Part shown: piece after piece, positions 17,295-26,700 of the stretch | How positions within the stretch are numbered: position 1 is the stretch's first letter | How the letters are laid out: the number at the start of each line of letters is the position of its first letter | Origin: CAZONU01 sp965370045 | GTDB lineage: Bacteria > Planctomycetota > SZUA-567 > JAKLDR01 | DNA: 46,678 bases | NCBI GenBank assembly: GCA_965370045.1 | Contig: CBDUSI010000020.1 | Location: forward strand, 1-46,678 | Direction: 5' to 3' | The notes under the pieces: model-generated | What the model was told of the DNA's origin: nothing | Database searches by the model: none | Seen by the model: the letters and a program-made list of their open reading frames with translations, nothing else | Program-made: the position numbers and the translations under genes

Positions 17295-17983
17295 CGTTCG
17301 ATCCTCCGGGCCAGGGGCGCCAGCTTGCGCGCCGCGCTCTCGAGGGAACTGCAGTAACCCAGTCGGGCCAGAACCTCCACGCCTCGGCGCCGCAGTTCCC
17401 CGGCGTTCGAGGCCTTTGAGGCGTCCGCGCCCCTCGCCGGACAGTTAAGAACGACGCCGAGGACGTCGAGGCCCTTCCGGCGGGCGTAGTCCAGAGTGAG
17501 CAGCACCTGGTTGAGGACCCCCAGGCGGTCGGCGGCCACGATCAGAAGCGGCAGCCCCATTCGCCGAGCAAGATCCGCGACGTCCAGCCGCGCCGAGAGG
17601 GGCACGGCCAGCCCGCCGATCCCCTCGACGATGGTGAACTCGTGGCGGGTGGTCAAGCGCTTGAAGGCCGTCGTGATCCTCTTCGCGTTCACCGGCCGGC
17701 GCTCGCGACGCGCGGCGACCGAGGGGCCCAGGGGTGCGGCGTAGCGGACGGGGTTAACATCGTCCAGGGGGTCTTCACATCCGGCAGCGGCCAGCAGCGC
17801 TTCCGCGTCGCCGGAGACCAGCTTGCCGCGCACGCGCCGGCAGCCGGAGGCCACCGGCTTCATGACGCCCACGTCCATGCCCCGGGCGCCGAGCGCCGCG
17901 GCCAGCGCGGCGGCCACGAAGGTCTTGCCGACCTCGGTGTCGGTGCCGGTCACGAAGATGCCCCGAGGGGGGCGGGCGGTCAT
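17291..17983 (-). CDS. bioD: Dethiobiotin synthetase
   Basis: A 230-aa ATP-dependent dethiobiotin synthase, the penultimate step of biotin synthesis, closing the ureido ring on diaminopelargonate. The P-loop GTDTEVGKT (Lys20) lies near the N-terminus. The substrate-site lysine region VMKPVASG and the VEGIGGLAVPL loop follow, and VVLNCPARG fits the nucleotide end. ATG 17983 puts the P-loop at the usual position and has AGGGG upstream. No bioA, bioB or bioF is nearby. It heads a cluster with the methyltransferase, GH29 and DUF4416 genes. Its start is only about 12 bp past the upstream operon's terminator. Confidence 0.93.
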   Translation of the reverse strand: MTARPPRGIFVTGTDTEVGKTFVAAALAAALGARGMDVGVMKPVASGCRRVRGKLVSGDAEALLAAAGCEDPLDDVNPVRYAAPLGPSVAARRERRPVNAKRITTAFKRLTTRHEFTIVEGIGGLAVPLSARLDVADLARRMGLPLLIVAADRLGVLNQVLLTLDYARRKGLDVLGVVLNCPARGADASKASNAGELRRRGVEVLARLGYCSSLESAARKLAPLARRIER

Positions 17984-17995
17984 GGCGCAACCCCT

Positions 17996-18033
17996 AAAAA
18001 AACCGGCGCGGAGGGAGCGTCCCGCCGCGCCGG
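17996..18033 (-). terminator. Intrinsic terminator of the envelope operon
   Basis: A perfect 9-bp stem, CCGGCGCGG (18003-18011) against CCGCGCCGG (18025-18033), encloses a 13-nt loop. On the minus strand it is followed by seven T (17996-18002). It lies directly downstream of the barrel gene stop at 18052. Confidence 0.9.
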
Positions 18034-18051
18034 ATAGTCTTGCTTTTCCGG

Positions 18052-18819
18052 TTAGAACTTGGCTCCCACGCCGATGATGAAGCCCTTGAAGCCTATCTCG
18101 GCCTTGTCGTCGCCGTCCTCCACGTCGATCTCCAGCGCGCGGTAGCCGGCGGTGGCGTAGATGCGCCCGCCCGCGAAACCCCACTTGACGCCCACCTCGT
18201 ACTCCACGAAGGTGCCATCGAAGCTGCCCGAGGCAATGTGCAGGCCGGCGACCTCGCCGTAGATGCCGATGCCCAGTGGCAGGGTGATCTCGCCCTGCAG
18301 GCCGATGATCGGCACCGGCGCGGTGAACTCCTCGGACTCAGAGCCGATCAGGCTGTTCTCCACGGAGATATCGACCTCCAGTATCTCCGTGCCCAGGATG
18401 GTCCCGACACGCAGAAACTCGGTATGGACCCAGTCGCTCTCCCAGGCGACGCGCCAGATGGTGGTTTCAAACTTGGACTCCACCTCGGCGCCGATGACGA
18501 AGGTTTCGCCCCCGAAATCGAACTCGAAGTCGGGCAGATCGTCGCCGGAAAGCTCGACCTTCATCCGCGAGACGACGATGCGGTGGCTGGGAGTGCCGAA
18601 CCAGACCTTGATGTAGGGGATGTCGTCCTCGGAGTCCATGTTCAGGTCGTCTTCCAGGCTGACCTTGGTGCCCTCCAGCACGGAGGTGGTGCTCTCGAAC
18701 TCGGTCTCCACCTCCGGCATCCAGAGCTTGACCTCCACCCCGACCAGGGCGCGGGCCTCGCCCAGGCAGAACGCCAGGGCAGCCAACGTCAGTAGCGGCA
18801 AGAGCTTGCTCAGTTTCAT
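18052..18819 (-). CDS. Outer-membrane beta-barrel protein
   Basis: A 255-aa exported protein. A signal peptide (about residues 1-24, KLLPLLTLAALAFCLGEARA) precedes alternating hydrophobic/polar strands, an acidic segment around SLEDDLNMDSEDD, and a C-terminal strand ending in Phe (IIGVGAKF), as expected for BAM-assembled barrels. The predicted size suggests 8-10 strands. Function is unknown; a small porin or structural barrel is possible. GAGGAGG precedes the ATG. It is the last gene of the operon before a strong terminator and lies 24 bp after phoU. Confidence 0.82.
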   Translation of the reverse strand: MKLSKLLPLLTLAALAFCLGEARALVGVEVKLWMPEVETEFESTTSVLEGTKVSLEDDLNMDSEDDIPYIKVWFGTPSHRIVVSRMKVELSGDDLPDFEFDFGGETFVIGAEVESKFETTIWRVAWESDWVHTEFLRVGTILGTEILEVDISVENSLIGSESEEFTAPVPIIGLQGEITLPLGIGIYGEVAGLHIASGSFDGTFVEYEVGVKWGFAGGRIYATAGYRALEIDVEDGDDKAEIGFKGFIIGVGAKF

Positions 18820-18843
18820 CCGCAGTTCCTCCTCAAGGCCCGT

Positions 18844-19557
18844 TCAGTTCTGCTCGGCGGGTTCGGCCACCCGGGGCTTCTTCCGGTTGCGGAACTCACG
18901 CTCGTGATGCTTGACGATGATGCCCTCGCGCATGTAGATGACTTCCTCGGCGATGTCCTTGGTATTCTCGCTCACTCGGGAGAGGGCCACGGCCGCGCGG
19001 GCCAGGCGCATGGCCCGGGAGACGCCCCCGGGGCGCTTCTCGGCGGCGACCACCAGGCCGTCGATCACCCGGCGGAGATCCTCTTCGGCCCCGGCGTGCT
19101 CCTCCCAGATCTGCCAGGCCAGGTCCACGTCGCGGGTCAGCAGCGCCTCCACGCTCTGGCGGACCATCACCTCCACGCGCTCCAGCATGTTGCCCAGGTC
19201 GAGCTGGTCCGGCCCGGAGTGCGGCATATGCGCCAGGGCCAGGACCTGCTCGGCGATGACCACCGCCTGGTTGCCGATGCGCTCCAGGTCGTTGTTGATC
19301 TTCATGGCCGCGGTCAGGAAGCGGAAGTCCTCGGTGTCGCCGGCCTCGCCGGGCAGCAGCGCCAGGCACTGGCGGTCGATGAATATCTCCATCTCGTCGA
19401 TGTCGGTGTCCAGGCTGATCACCTCGTAGGCGAAGCGGGTGTTGCTGTCCACCAGGGCCATCACCGCAGTGTCCACGTTGCGCTCAATGAGCTCGGCCAT
19501 GGCCACCAGATCCTGGGTGAGGCTCTGGAGCTTGGCGTCGCTGCCCTTGGCTACCAT
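18844..19557 (-). CDS. phoU: PhoU-like phosphate signalling regulator
   Basis: A 237-aa all-helical protein with two PhoU repeats. The metal-binding signatures are MKINNDLERIGNQAVVIAE in the first half and RVSENTKDIAEEVIYMREG in the second, each with the expected acidic and Asn/His ligands. PhoU normally links the Pst phosphate transporter to the PhoR kinase. Here no pst, phoB or phoR gene is visible within the window. Instead it sits in an operon with a zinc-ribbon protein and a barrel, so it may serve Na/Pi-type transport elsewhere or have another role. Confidence 0.9.
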   Translation of the reverse strand: MVAKGSDAKLQSLTQDLVAMAELIERNVDTAVMALVDSNTRFAYEVISLDTDIDEMEIFIDRQCLALLPGEAGDTEDFRFLTAAMKINNDLERIGNQAVVIAEQVLALAHMPHSGPDQLDLGNMLERVEVMVRQSVEALLTRDVDLAWQIWEEHAGAEEDLRRVIDGLVVAAEKRPGGVSRAMRLARAAVALSRVSENTKDIAEEVIYMREGIIVKHHEREFRNRKKPRVAEPAEQN

Positions 19558-19562
19558 GGGGG

Positions 19563-20033
19563 CTATTCCCCGTCCTCGGCGGGCGTCTCGGTGCGCGCGC
19601 TTTCCTCTGACGCCGGGGCGTCCGGGGAGGGCTCGGCCCCAGTCTCCTGGCCGGCGGCCGGCGGCCGGCTCTTAGTCCCGAAAATGCCCAGCAGCCGGGA
19701 GAGCAGCCCCCCGCCCTTCAGGCGGACCAGTTCGGCCCCGTCGATCCAGCGGCCGAAGCACACCAGGCAGGTGCGCACCGACGCGCCGCGAACCTCGGCG
19801 TGCCTCACCGCCACCAGGTCGCCGCCGCATTCCGGGCACTTGAGCTTATCGGCTGCGGCGTCCGCCGGGGCGGGCGCCTCGTCCTTCGCGGGGGCCAACT
19901 CGCCCAGGCGGGGCATCACGGCTTCAATGCTGGCGAAGGGCACCCAGGCGCCGCGGCAGGAGGAGCAGACCCCGGCGCGGCCGGTGCCCATCTGCCTTTC
20001 GGCGATCTCAGAGCTGCAACGCGGGCAATTCAC
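19563..20033 (-). CDS. Double zinc-ribbon (TFIIB-type) protein
   Basis: A 156-aa protein with two zinc ribbons: CPRCSSEIAERQ with CSSCRGAWVP at residues 3-30, and CPECGGDL with CLVCFGRWIDGAEL near 70-105. This is the zf-TFIIB style common in bacterial proteins of unknown role. The C-terminus is a disordered Glu/Pro/Ala tail. GTG 20033 is required as the start because the first CxxC lies at residues 3-6. It ends 5 bp before phoU. Confidence 0.82.
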   Translation of the reverse strand: MNCPRCSSEIAERQMGTGRAGVCSSCRGAWVPFASIEAVMPRLGELAPAKDEAPAPADAAADKLKCPECGGDLVAVRHAEVRGASVRTCLVCFGRWIDGAELVRLKGGGLLSRLLGIFGTKSRPPAAGQETGAEPSPDAPASEESARTETPAEDGE

Positions 20034-20055
20034 GGCCGGGAACTGTCTCCTTCTG

Positions 20056-22467
20056 CTACTTCTTGCCCAGTTGCGCGGGTAGGCCTTTGGCGGCGACCGC
20101 CGTCACCGTGCCGTTGGCGTACAGGCACCAGTGCCAGCCGCGGGCGTTGGGCGTGATGCTGTACATCACCACGCTGTTGGCCGCGGAGTTGGGGCTGCGC
20201 CCGGTCACGTAGCGGTAGCCGGTATTGTCGTCGACTTCCTTGGCCTTGGTGATCTTGACCTTGGCCTTCTCCTGCTCGGGCGTGAGGAAGTTGCTGTTGT
20301 CGGGCACGTAGACCTTGTAGAGCTCGGCGAGCTTGATGGGGTAGCGGCCGAAGTCGGTGGCGAAGGTTTCCAGGCCCCGCCAGACGGCCTTGAGCTTGCG
20401 GGTGTGCGCCTCCTTCTCGGCGTTGGCCGCGTCGTTCATGACCCTCACCCACCCGCTCAGGCCCAGCCCGGCGCTCAGGGGCAGCAGGCCCACCGGGCTG
20501 TGCACGTCGATGATCATGCCCGCCCGGCCACGCGACTCGTCGCGGCGCACCGACCAAGCTATGCCGCTCAGCTCGGCCAGCACCTTGTCGGCCGGCGGGA
20601 GTCCCAGGCTCTTGTCCTCGTCCTTGTCCTTGCCAAGGATGCCGACCAGCGAGTAGAGCAGCTCTCCCCCGCGGCGCAGGTCGAGGTAGCCCAGGCTGAT
20701 TTCGTGCTTGGCGGTGCCCAGCTTGTCGTGGACGGCAGCGAAGTCGGGCTTGTCCTTGATGCAGGAGCCCTGCCGGGCCGGGTTGGTCTGGCGGACGGCC
20801 AGCTTGACGATCCGCGCGCTGGTGCCGATGATCACGTAGCGGCCGGCCAGGGCGTAGGAATTGAAGGGCCCCATGAATCCCTGGTCCTTCCCCATGAGCT
20901 TGTCGATCCAGCTCACGCCGGTCTTCGGCGCGGTCAGGGGGATGATCGGCTTCTTCTCCGCCGGCGGGAGCCAGAACTTGAGCTCCGCGCCCATGTAGCT
21001 TTCTTTCCGGAACTTCAACCCGGAGCCCGCCTCCAGGGCCTTGATCATGCTCTCGGCCGCCTTGAACTTCTTGGGCTGGAAGACCACCAGGAAATCGACG
21101 CCCATGCCCGGGCCCATGCCGGTGACGATCACCGCCGTGGCCCAGTCGCCCGCGAATGCCGGCAGGATTTCCTTCTCCAGTGACTTGCCGCTCTTCTTGG
21201 CCAGCGCCTTGAACTCGTCGCCGGTGAAGAACTCGCGCGCCATGCTCCCCGCGGGGGCGAAGGTTTTCTTGAAAGTCTCGCTCATCGGGTAGGACTTCAC
21301 CAGCGCGTCGGCCTCCACCTTCTCGAGATTGTAGTAGAAGGCGTCCAGGGGAATCAGCTTGGACAGGCTCTTGTCGAGGCCCCCGGCGGGGATCAGCTTG
21401 GCGATCTCGCTGCCCGGCGTCATCGCGATGTAGAAGCGCTCGCGCACCGCGCCCGTCGAGAAGCTCAGCGAGGCGGCCGCGTAGCGCAGGCCCTTGAGCG
21501 TGCTCTTCAAGGCCTTGCGCTTATCCGGCGGCATCTTCGCCGGCGCGGCCAGGTTGATCAGGCCCTTGAGGTCCAGCTTCACGTAGAGGTCGGCGTTCTT
21601 GCCCAGGAGGTCGCGGGTCTTGGCCCACTCCTCGTCGCTGGCCACGCTGTGGTCGCCCTTGCTCACCGCGGCGCTCAGGACCTGCTCGTAGAGCCCCTTG
21701 CCGGTGGCGATGACCAGCTGGTTGCCGACGAACCCGTAGCTGACCGCCTCGCGCTTCTGGAAGACGACGCGGTCGTACTCGAACTTGTCGCTGGTCACCG
21801 TGCTGCTGCTGGCCTCGCCGCCCAGGTTGGCCCACTTCTTGAGGTCCCCGATGGAGTCGCGGAAGGTGTCCCGCTCCTTCTCTTCCATCTCGCCGACCAG
21901 CAGCACCCGGTGCTGGAGTTCCCCGGGCGCGGGCGGGTAGACGGCCACCACCACCTCGCCGCCAAGTATCTCGGTCATGCGTCCGAGGATGTCTATCAGG
22001 CCGGCGGCCCCGGGCTGGCCCTTGCGCGTCGGGGGGAACTGGCGCAGGGTGTCGAGCACTCCCTTGCGCCAGGCGCGCCCGAGCATCTCCTCCTTCATGA
22101 GCCGGCCCACGGGGCTGTCCTTCGCCGAGCTCTTGATGCGCGCGGCCGCGGGGAACTCCAGGATCAGCCGGGGAACCAGGCGCAGCTCGGGCTGCGCGGG
22201 CAGCACCGGGACCAGGGAGGCGGCCTTGTAGCGGACGAGTTCCTTCTTGGCTGCCTCGGGATCCTTGGCCTTCTCGCGCGGCTGGTGCTTCTTGGGGGGC
22301 TTCGAGGCATCCACCCCGCTGAGGTCGAACTTCTTGACGGGGATATTCCCGCTGACCTTCTTGGCGTCGGGATCCTTGCCGACTTCGTCGCCGGCCCAGG
22401 CCGATAGCGCCGTGGCCAGACAGAAGAACAGTAGAACCAGGAAGACTCCGGGGCGCAACTTGCGCAT
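20056..22467 (-). CDS. Secreted DUF3352-like protein
   Basis: An 803-aa exported protein. The signal peptide ends near AWAG at about residue 25. The long middle part resembles DUF3352-type proteins of planctomycetes (a segment on shielding kinetics such as FQKREAVSYGFVGNQLVIATG, and repeated two-layer alpha/beta units). The last 110 residues (ETFATDFGRYPIKL to CLYANGTV) look like a type II pseudopilin-like globular head. Its role is unknown. ATG 22467 is preferred to ATG 22473 because GGGAGG is spaced correctly for it. It heads the operon, driven by the promoter at 22570-22598. Confidence 0.82.
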   Translation of the reverse strand: MRKLRPGVFLVLLFFCLATALSAWAGDEVGKDPDAKKVSGNIPVKKFDLSGVDASKPPKKHQPREKAKDPEAAKKELVRYKAASLVPVLPAQPELRLVPRLILEFPAAARIKSSAKDSPVGRLMKEEMLGRAWRKGVLDTLRQFPPTRKGQPGAAGLIDILGRMTEILGGEVVVAVYPPAPGELQHRVLLVGEMEEKERDTFRDSIGDLKKWANLGGEASSSTVTSDKFEYDRVVFQKREAVSYGFVGNQLVIATGKGLYEQVLSAAVSKGDHSVASDEEWAKTRDLLGKNADLYVKLDLKGLINLAAPAKMPPDKRKALKSTLKGLRYAAASLSFSTGAVRERFYIAMTPGSEIAKLIPAGGLDKSLSKLIPLDAFYYNLEKVEADALVKSYPMSETFKKTFAPAGSMAREFFTGDEFKALAKKSGKSLEKEILPAFAGDWATAVIVTGMGPGMGVDFLVVFQPKKFKAAESMIKALEAGSGLKFRKESYMGAELKFWLPPAEKKPIIPLTAPKTGVSWIDKLMGKDQGFMGPFNSYALAGRYVIIGTSARIVKLAVRQTNPARQGSCIKDKPDFAAVHDKLGTAKHEISLGYLDLRRGGELLYSLVGILGKDKDEDKSLGLPPADKVLAELSGIAWSVRRDESRGRAGMIIDVHSPVGLLPLSAGLGLSGWVRVMNDAANAEKEAHTRKLKAVWRGLETFATDFGRYPIKLAELYKVYVPDNSNFLTPEQEKAKVKITKAKEVDDNTGYRYVTGRSPNSAANSVVMYSITPNARGWHWCLYANGTVTAVAAKGLPAQLGKK

Positions 22468-22569
22468 GATCATACCTCCCCGACAGGGAAAAGGCCTACC
22501 CAACAGTCCCGGGCCGCCGAGGCAAGTGGCTCTGACTGCAAGCCTTGGCCCTCGGGACGCAATAAACAG

Positions 22570-22598
22570 ATGCTAGGGTCGCGGTGAGCCAAAGTCAA
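22570..22598 (-). promoter_or_regulatory. Promoter of the envelope operon
   Basis: On the minus strand TTGACT (22593-22598), 17 bp, then TAGCAT (22570-22575). The start near 22563 gives a leader of about 95 nt before ATG 22467. Confidence 0.65.
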
Positions 22599-22680
22599 GG
22601 GAGTTTCGAAGCGGGCGATTCGGGGCTCAGGGGCCGGAAACGGGAGTCTCTGCGCGGTGCGCGCGAGTCCCCTCCCTGAA

Positions 22681-22709
22681 CTGGCAAGCGTTGACGGAAG
22701 GGCTAGAAT
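22681..22709 (+). promoter_or_regulatory. Possible promoter overlapping the radical SAM start
   Basis: CTGGCA (22681-22686), 17 bp, TAGAAT (22704-22709). The -10 box overlaps ATG 22708, so if it is used the transcript would begin about at ATG 22717 and be leaderless. Confidence 0.4.
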
Positions 22710-23724
22710 GGCCCGCATGACGCAGTCCGGAGCGGCCCCCTCCATCAACTACGCCGGCGGCCGGCGCTTTTATCCCTTCAGCCAGTTCCTCAAGAAGCGC
22801 TTCGGTTGCAAGGTCTACAAGCTGACCGTGAACGCCGGCTTCACCTGTCCCAACCGCGACGGCTCCAAGGGCCGGGGCGGCTGCATCTACTGCGAGAACC
22901 GCTCCTTCAGCCCGGCGGCCGGCTCGCTGCTGAGCGTCGGCGAGCAGGTCGAGAAGGAGAAGCGCCTGGCCACCCAGCGCTACGGGGCCAGCAAGTTCAT
23001 CGCCTACTTCCAGCCCTTCACCAACACCTACGGGCCGATAGACAGGCTGCGCGAGCTCTACGAGGAGGCCCTGGGCGTCCCCGACGTCGTGGGCCTGAGC
23101 CTGGGCACCCGCCCGGACTGCACCCCGCCGGAGGTCCTCGACTATCTGGAGGAGCTCGCCGGGCACACCCACCTCTGGATCGAGTACGGCCTGCAGAGCG
23201 CCCAGGACGAGACCCTGAAGCGCATCAACCGCGGCCACGACTACGCGGAGTTCGCCGACGCGGTAACCCGCGCCCAGGGGCGGGGCATCTTCATCTGCGT
23301 GCACCTCATCCTGGGGTTGCCCGGCGAAACGCCCGAGATGATGCGCGATACCGCCGAGCGGGTGGCGTCCTTCGGCGTGGACGGGATCAAGCTGCATCAC
23401 ATGCACGTGGTCCGGGACACGCAGCTCGAGGCCATGCACCGCCGCGGGGAATTGAAGCTCCTGGCCATGAGCGAGTACGCGGCGCTGGCCGCCGACGTCC
23501 TCGAGCGCCTGCCCCCCTGGACCGTGCTGCAGCGCTTCGTGGGCGACGTGCAGGGCGACGCCCTGGTGGCCCCCAGGTGGCGGGAGGGCAAGCTGCGCGT
23601 GCTGGAGGCCATCCAGGGCGAGCTCGAGCGTCGCGGGACGCGCCAGGGCGCGAAGTACTCGGGACCGCCCTCCCCCCCCGGCTGGACGGACGCGGCGCGG
23701 GGCGAGGTGGAAAGGCCGGGTTAG
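22708..23724 (+). CDS. TIGR01212/YhcC-family radical SAM protein
   Basis: A 338-aa radical SAM enzyme. The [4Fe-4S] ligands are Cys47, Cys59 and Cys62 in GFTCPNRDGSKGRGGCIYC, the wide C-x11-C-x2-C spacing typical of the YhcC group. Further family marks are SLGTRPDC, WIEYGLQSAQDETLKRINRG and VHLILGLPGE. The substrate is not established; the family is often assigned to tRNA or sulfur-related modification. The start is ATG 22708 (GGAAGGG upstream) or ATG 22717 if the overlapping promoter makes a leaderless message. Its stop overlaps the stop of the opposing sigma-factor gene. Confidence 0.92.
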   Translation: MARMTQSGAAPSINYAGGRRFYPFSQFLKKRFGCKVYKLTVNAGFTCPNRDGSKGRGGCIYCENRSFSPAAGSLLSVGEQVEKEKRLATQRYGASKFIAYFQPFTNTYGPIDRLRELYEEALGVPDVVGLSLGTRPDCTPPEVLDYLEELAGHTHLWIEYGLQSAQDETLKRINRGHDYAEFADAVTRAQGRGIFICVHLILGLPGETPEMMRDTAERVASFGVDGIKLHHMHVVRDTQLEAMHRRGELKLLAMSEYAALAADVLERLPPWTVLQRFVGDVQGDALVAPRWREGKLRVLEAIQGELERRGTRQGAKYSGPPSPPGWTDAARGEVERPG

Positions 23725-26700
23725 AAGACCTCCGGGGGCTCCTCGGGTGGGGGCTGCGGCCGCGGTTCCGACTTCTTTTCCGTGAGCCGCTTAAGCGCCC
23801 AGGTCGCCGCTTCCTTCACTGATTTGCCCCTGGCCGAGCGGGCGACCTTCTCCAGGGCGGTCTTGATCTTCGGTTCCCGCCCGACCAAGCGGGAACTGAC
23901 CTTGTGAACGGCCAGGCGCTGCAACTCGGGGTCGCGCGCGTCGCGGATGAGCGCGGGCAGAGCCGCCGCAACATCGGCCTCAAGCTTGCCCATCTCAGGA
24001 TCGCGCTTGCCCTTCGCCAGATTCCACGAATACCGGACGAGGCTCGTCCAGATAAACCTGGAGCCGACCGCTGCCCAGCGGTACTCCAGGTTCTGCGTCG
24101 CGGCCAAATCGCCGACGATCAGCGCGGCGAGCTTCTGCTGCTCGGGCAAGCCCCCTTTCCATGACCGGACCCTATCGAGGCCCTTGATCAGCGCCGCCCG
24201 GCCCCGGACGTCCAGCTTGGACCAAGCCGCCAGCGCCCGCCGCATCCCGGGCTCCGGAGCGATGTACGTCTGGGCGCAAATCCCGCGCGCCAGCGCCCGG
24301 CCCTTGAGTTTCGGCAGGCGCTTGCTGAGTGCCCCGGCCAGTTCGGGGAACTTGCCCTTCGCGTGCCGGTCGCGCACACCCAGGCACACGGCGCCCAGAG
24401 CGAACTTCTCGGGGTCCTTCGAGGCCAGCCACGCCTTGTAGAGCACGACCAGGTAGGCCGGCTCCGTCTGGCTGTAGTCGGCCAGGCGCTGGCGCGCGGC
24501 CTCGGCGAGTTCGGCATCCCTGCTTTCAAGCAGTTTCAGGAACTCCGCGCAAATCGGCGGCGCGTAGTACCGGGGCGCGTAGCGCAGGAAGCGGAGTTTC
24601 CCCTTCCCGGACATCTTCCGGAAGGCGGCAGCCCGCTTCCCGGCGCTCGCGGCGGTAATCCTGGTACCCCAGGACATCAGGTGGGACCTTCCGATTCCGT
24701 TGAAGTAAACCAAGGCGCGGATTACGTCCTCCTCCTTCTGCGAGTCCAGCATCTTCGCGAAGACCGGCCCGAACTCCATGTAATGCAGCGAGGATAGCGT
24801 GCCGCGCAGGCGGCTGAGCACGGCCCGGTTGCCCCGCGCGGCTGCGGAAAGCCGCTTCGGAAAGCAGTTGTCCAGATAGCTTTTCAGCCGGTCCGGGTGC
24901 TTCTCGAAGAACCTGCGCCCGGCGGCGGCGAACTCGGCGTGGCGGTCGAACCATCTTGGGTGTGTGCAACGGAGCACGGTAACCGCACGATCGGCGGCGA
25001 TCAACTCGTCGCTGGTAACCGCCTTCAGGACGCGCTCGAAGTCCTCGGGCGTCCTGGCGGCCCCCAGGTACTTGCGCGTATTCCACACACTGATCCCGCG
25101 GTCGCCGATCATGCGAAGCGCGCGCTCCAGGCTCACGCCGGCCAGCGCCTCGCGCGCCTTTCTTCGGGCGATGTCTGACATCGTCACCTTCTGCTTCGGG
25201 CGACCGGCCACCCCTTCGAGCAGCTTGACGTGGCGCCGAGCCATCGGCTCCCAGTGAGTGCAGGCCAGCACCAGGACGTCTTTATCGCGCGCCCCGCCCC
25301 CGGCGAGTTCGTCCACCCACTCCCGCCCGGTGCCGTCGGCCCACAGCGCGGCCAGGACCCTGGCCAGGACGAACCGTGCAGAACCCCGCCTGCCCTTGAT
25401 CTTCGGGTAAAGAGCCATCAGCTTCCCGCGGGCGGCCGCGTCCAGGCCGACCTGCGCCCAGTCGCGCAGGTTTTTCGCAGTCAGGGCGGGCATGCGCTTG
25501 CGGGCCTTCTCGAACTCCTCCTCGGCGCGCTTCACGTCCGCGCCCGCGGCCTTGAGCTTCAGGAGGAGCAACCAGGCCTGGTTGGCATGAGTACGCGCAA
25601 TGCGCGTTATGCTGCCCTGCGTTCTCGGGTCCGCAGCGTGCCGGTGCTTGCGCTTCGGCGGCTGGAACCGGGCGAACTGCACCAGGGCCTCGACACGGAA
25701 CTCTACCGGCAGCTTCTGGCCGCCGGCCAGCGCGTAGCCGGTGTCCTTCACCCCCGGCAGCCTTCCGTCCCGGAGCTGGCCGAAGAGCCACTTCATGTCC
25801 TCGGCCTTGCCTATTTCGGCCAGCACGCGGACCAGCGCGTCGCGCTCCTCGCACTTGCCCCACAGTTCCCGGGTCAGCCTGCGGGCCCGCTCGCGGTCCA
25901 GGGCGGCCAGGAGGCGCAGCAGCCCCTCGCGCCTGACGTTCCCCGACGACTGCCTCCTCTCGCCCGGCGGGAAGTCGTTCCTGCGAAGAAGGCCGGCGAC
26001 CGTGTCGGCGTCAGCCGGCCCGGCCAGGGCTATGTACGACCGGAGATAGTGATAGTCCGCGTAGCGGCGGTAGCCCTCGAGGAGCAACTTCTTAAGCTCG
26101 GAGGACTTCCCGGGCTTGTAGCTGACCAGAATGTCGCATATCTTGCGGTCGAGTTCCTCCCGGCCGACCGGCGCCAGCTGTGCCGGCTTCACGGATTCCG
26201 GCGCTGGCTTGGGCGCCGCTGCGGGAGTTACCGGCTTCGGCCCCGTCAGCCTGATGCCACTCCAGGTGCCAAATCCTATGGCTGTCACCGCGGCCAAGCC
26301 GGCGAATACCTTCCAGGCCAGCGCCGCGCCGCCGGCGGCCGCCGACGCCGCGCTGAGAGCCGCGGCATCCAGGCCCAGCTTCCCGGCGATGATGCCCTTG
26401 ACCGTCGCGCTGAAGGCCGCGGGGACCTCGGCGTTGCTCAGGACTCCCAGCGCGCCGGCCAACGCCGCGGGCGCCACGCCGAGGCCCCGGGAGGTCAGCC
26501 GCTCGCGGAGCCTTTCGAGACCTCTGCTGATGTCGCTGGAGGCGGTGCCCGGGGGCACTCCCAGGACTCCGGCGACCTCGGCGTGGGTCAATCCGCCCTC
26601 GTAGTGCAGCGAGAGCGCCAGGCGCTGCTTCTCGTCCAACTTTCCCAGTTCCTGCGAGGCCAGCGCGGCCAGCTCGGTCCTCGCGGCCCGATCGCTGGGC

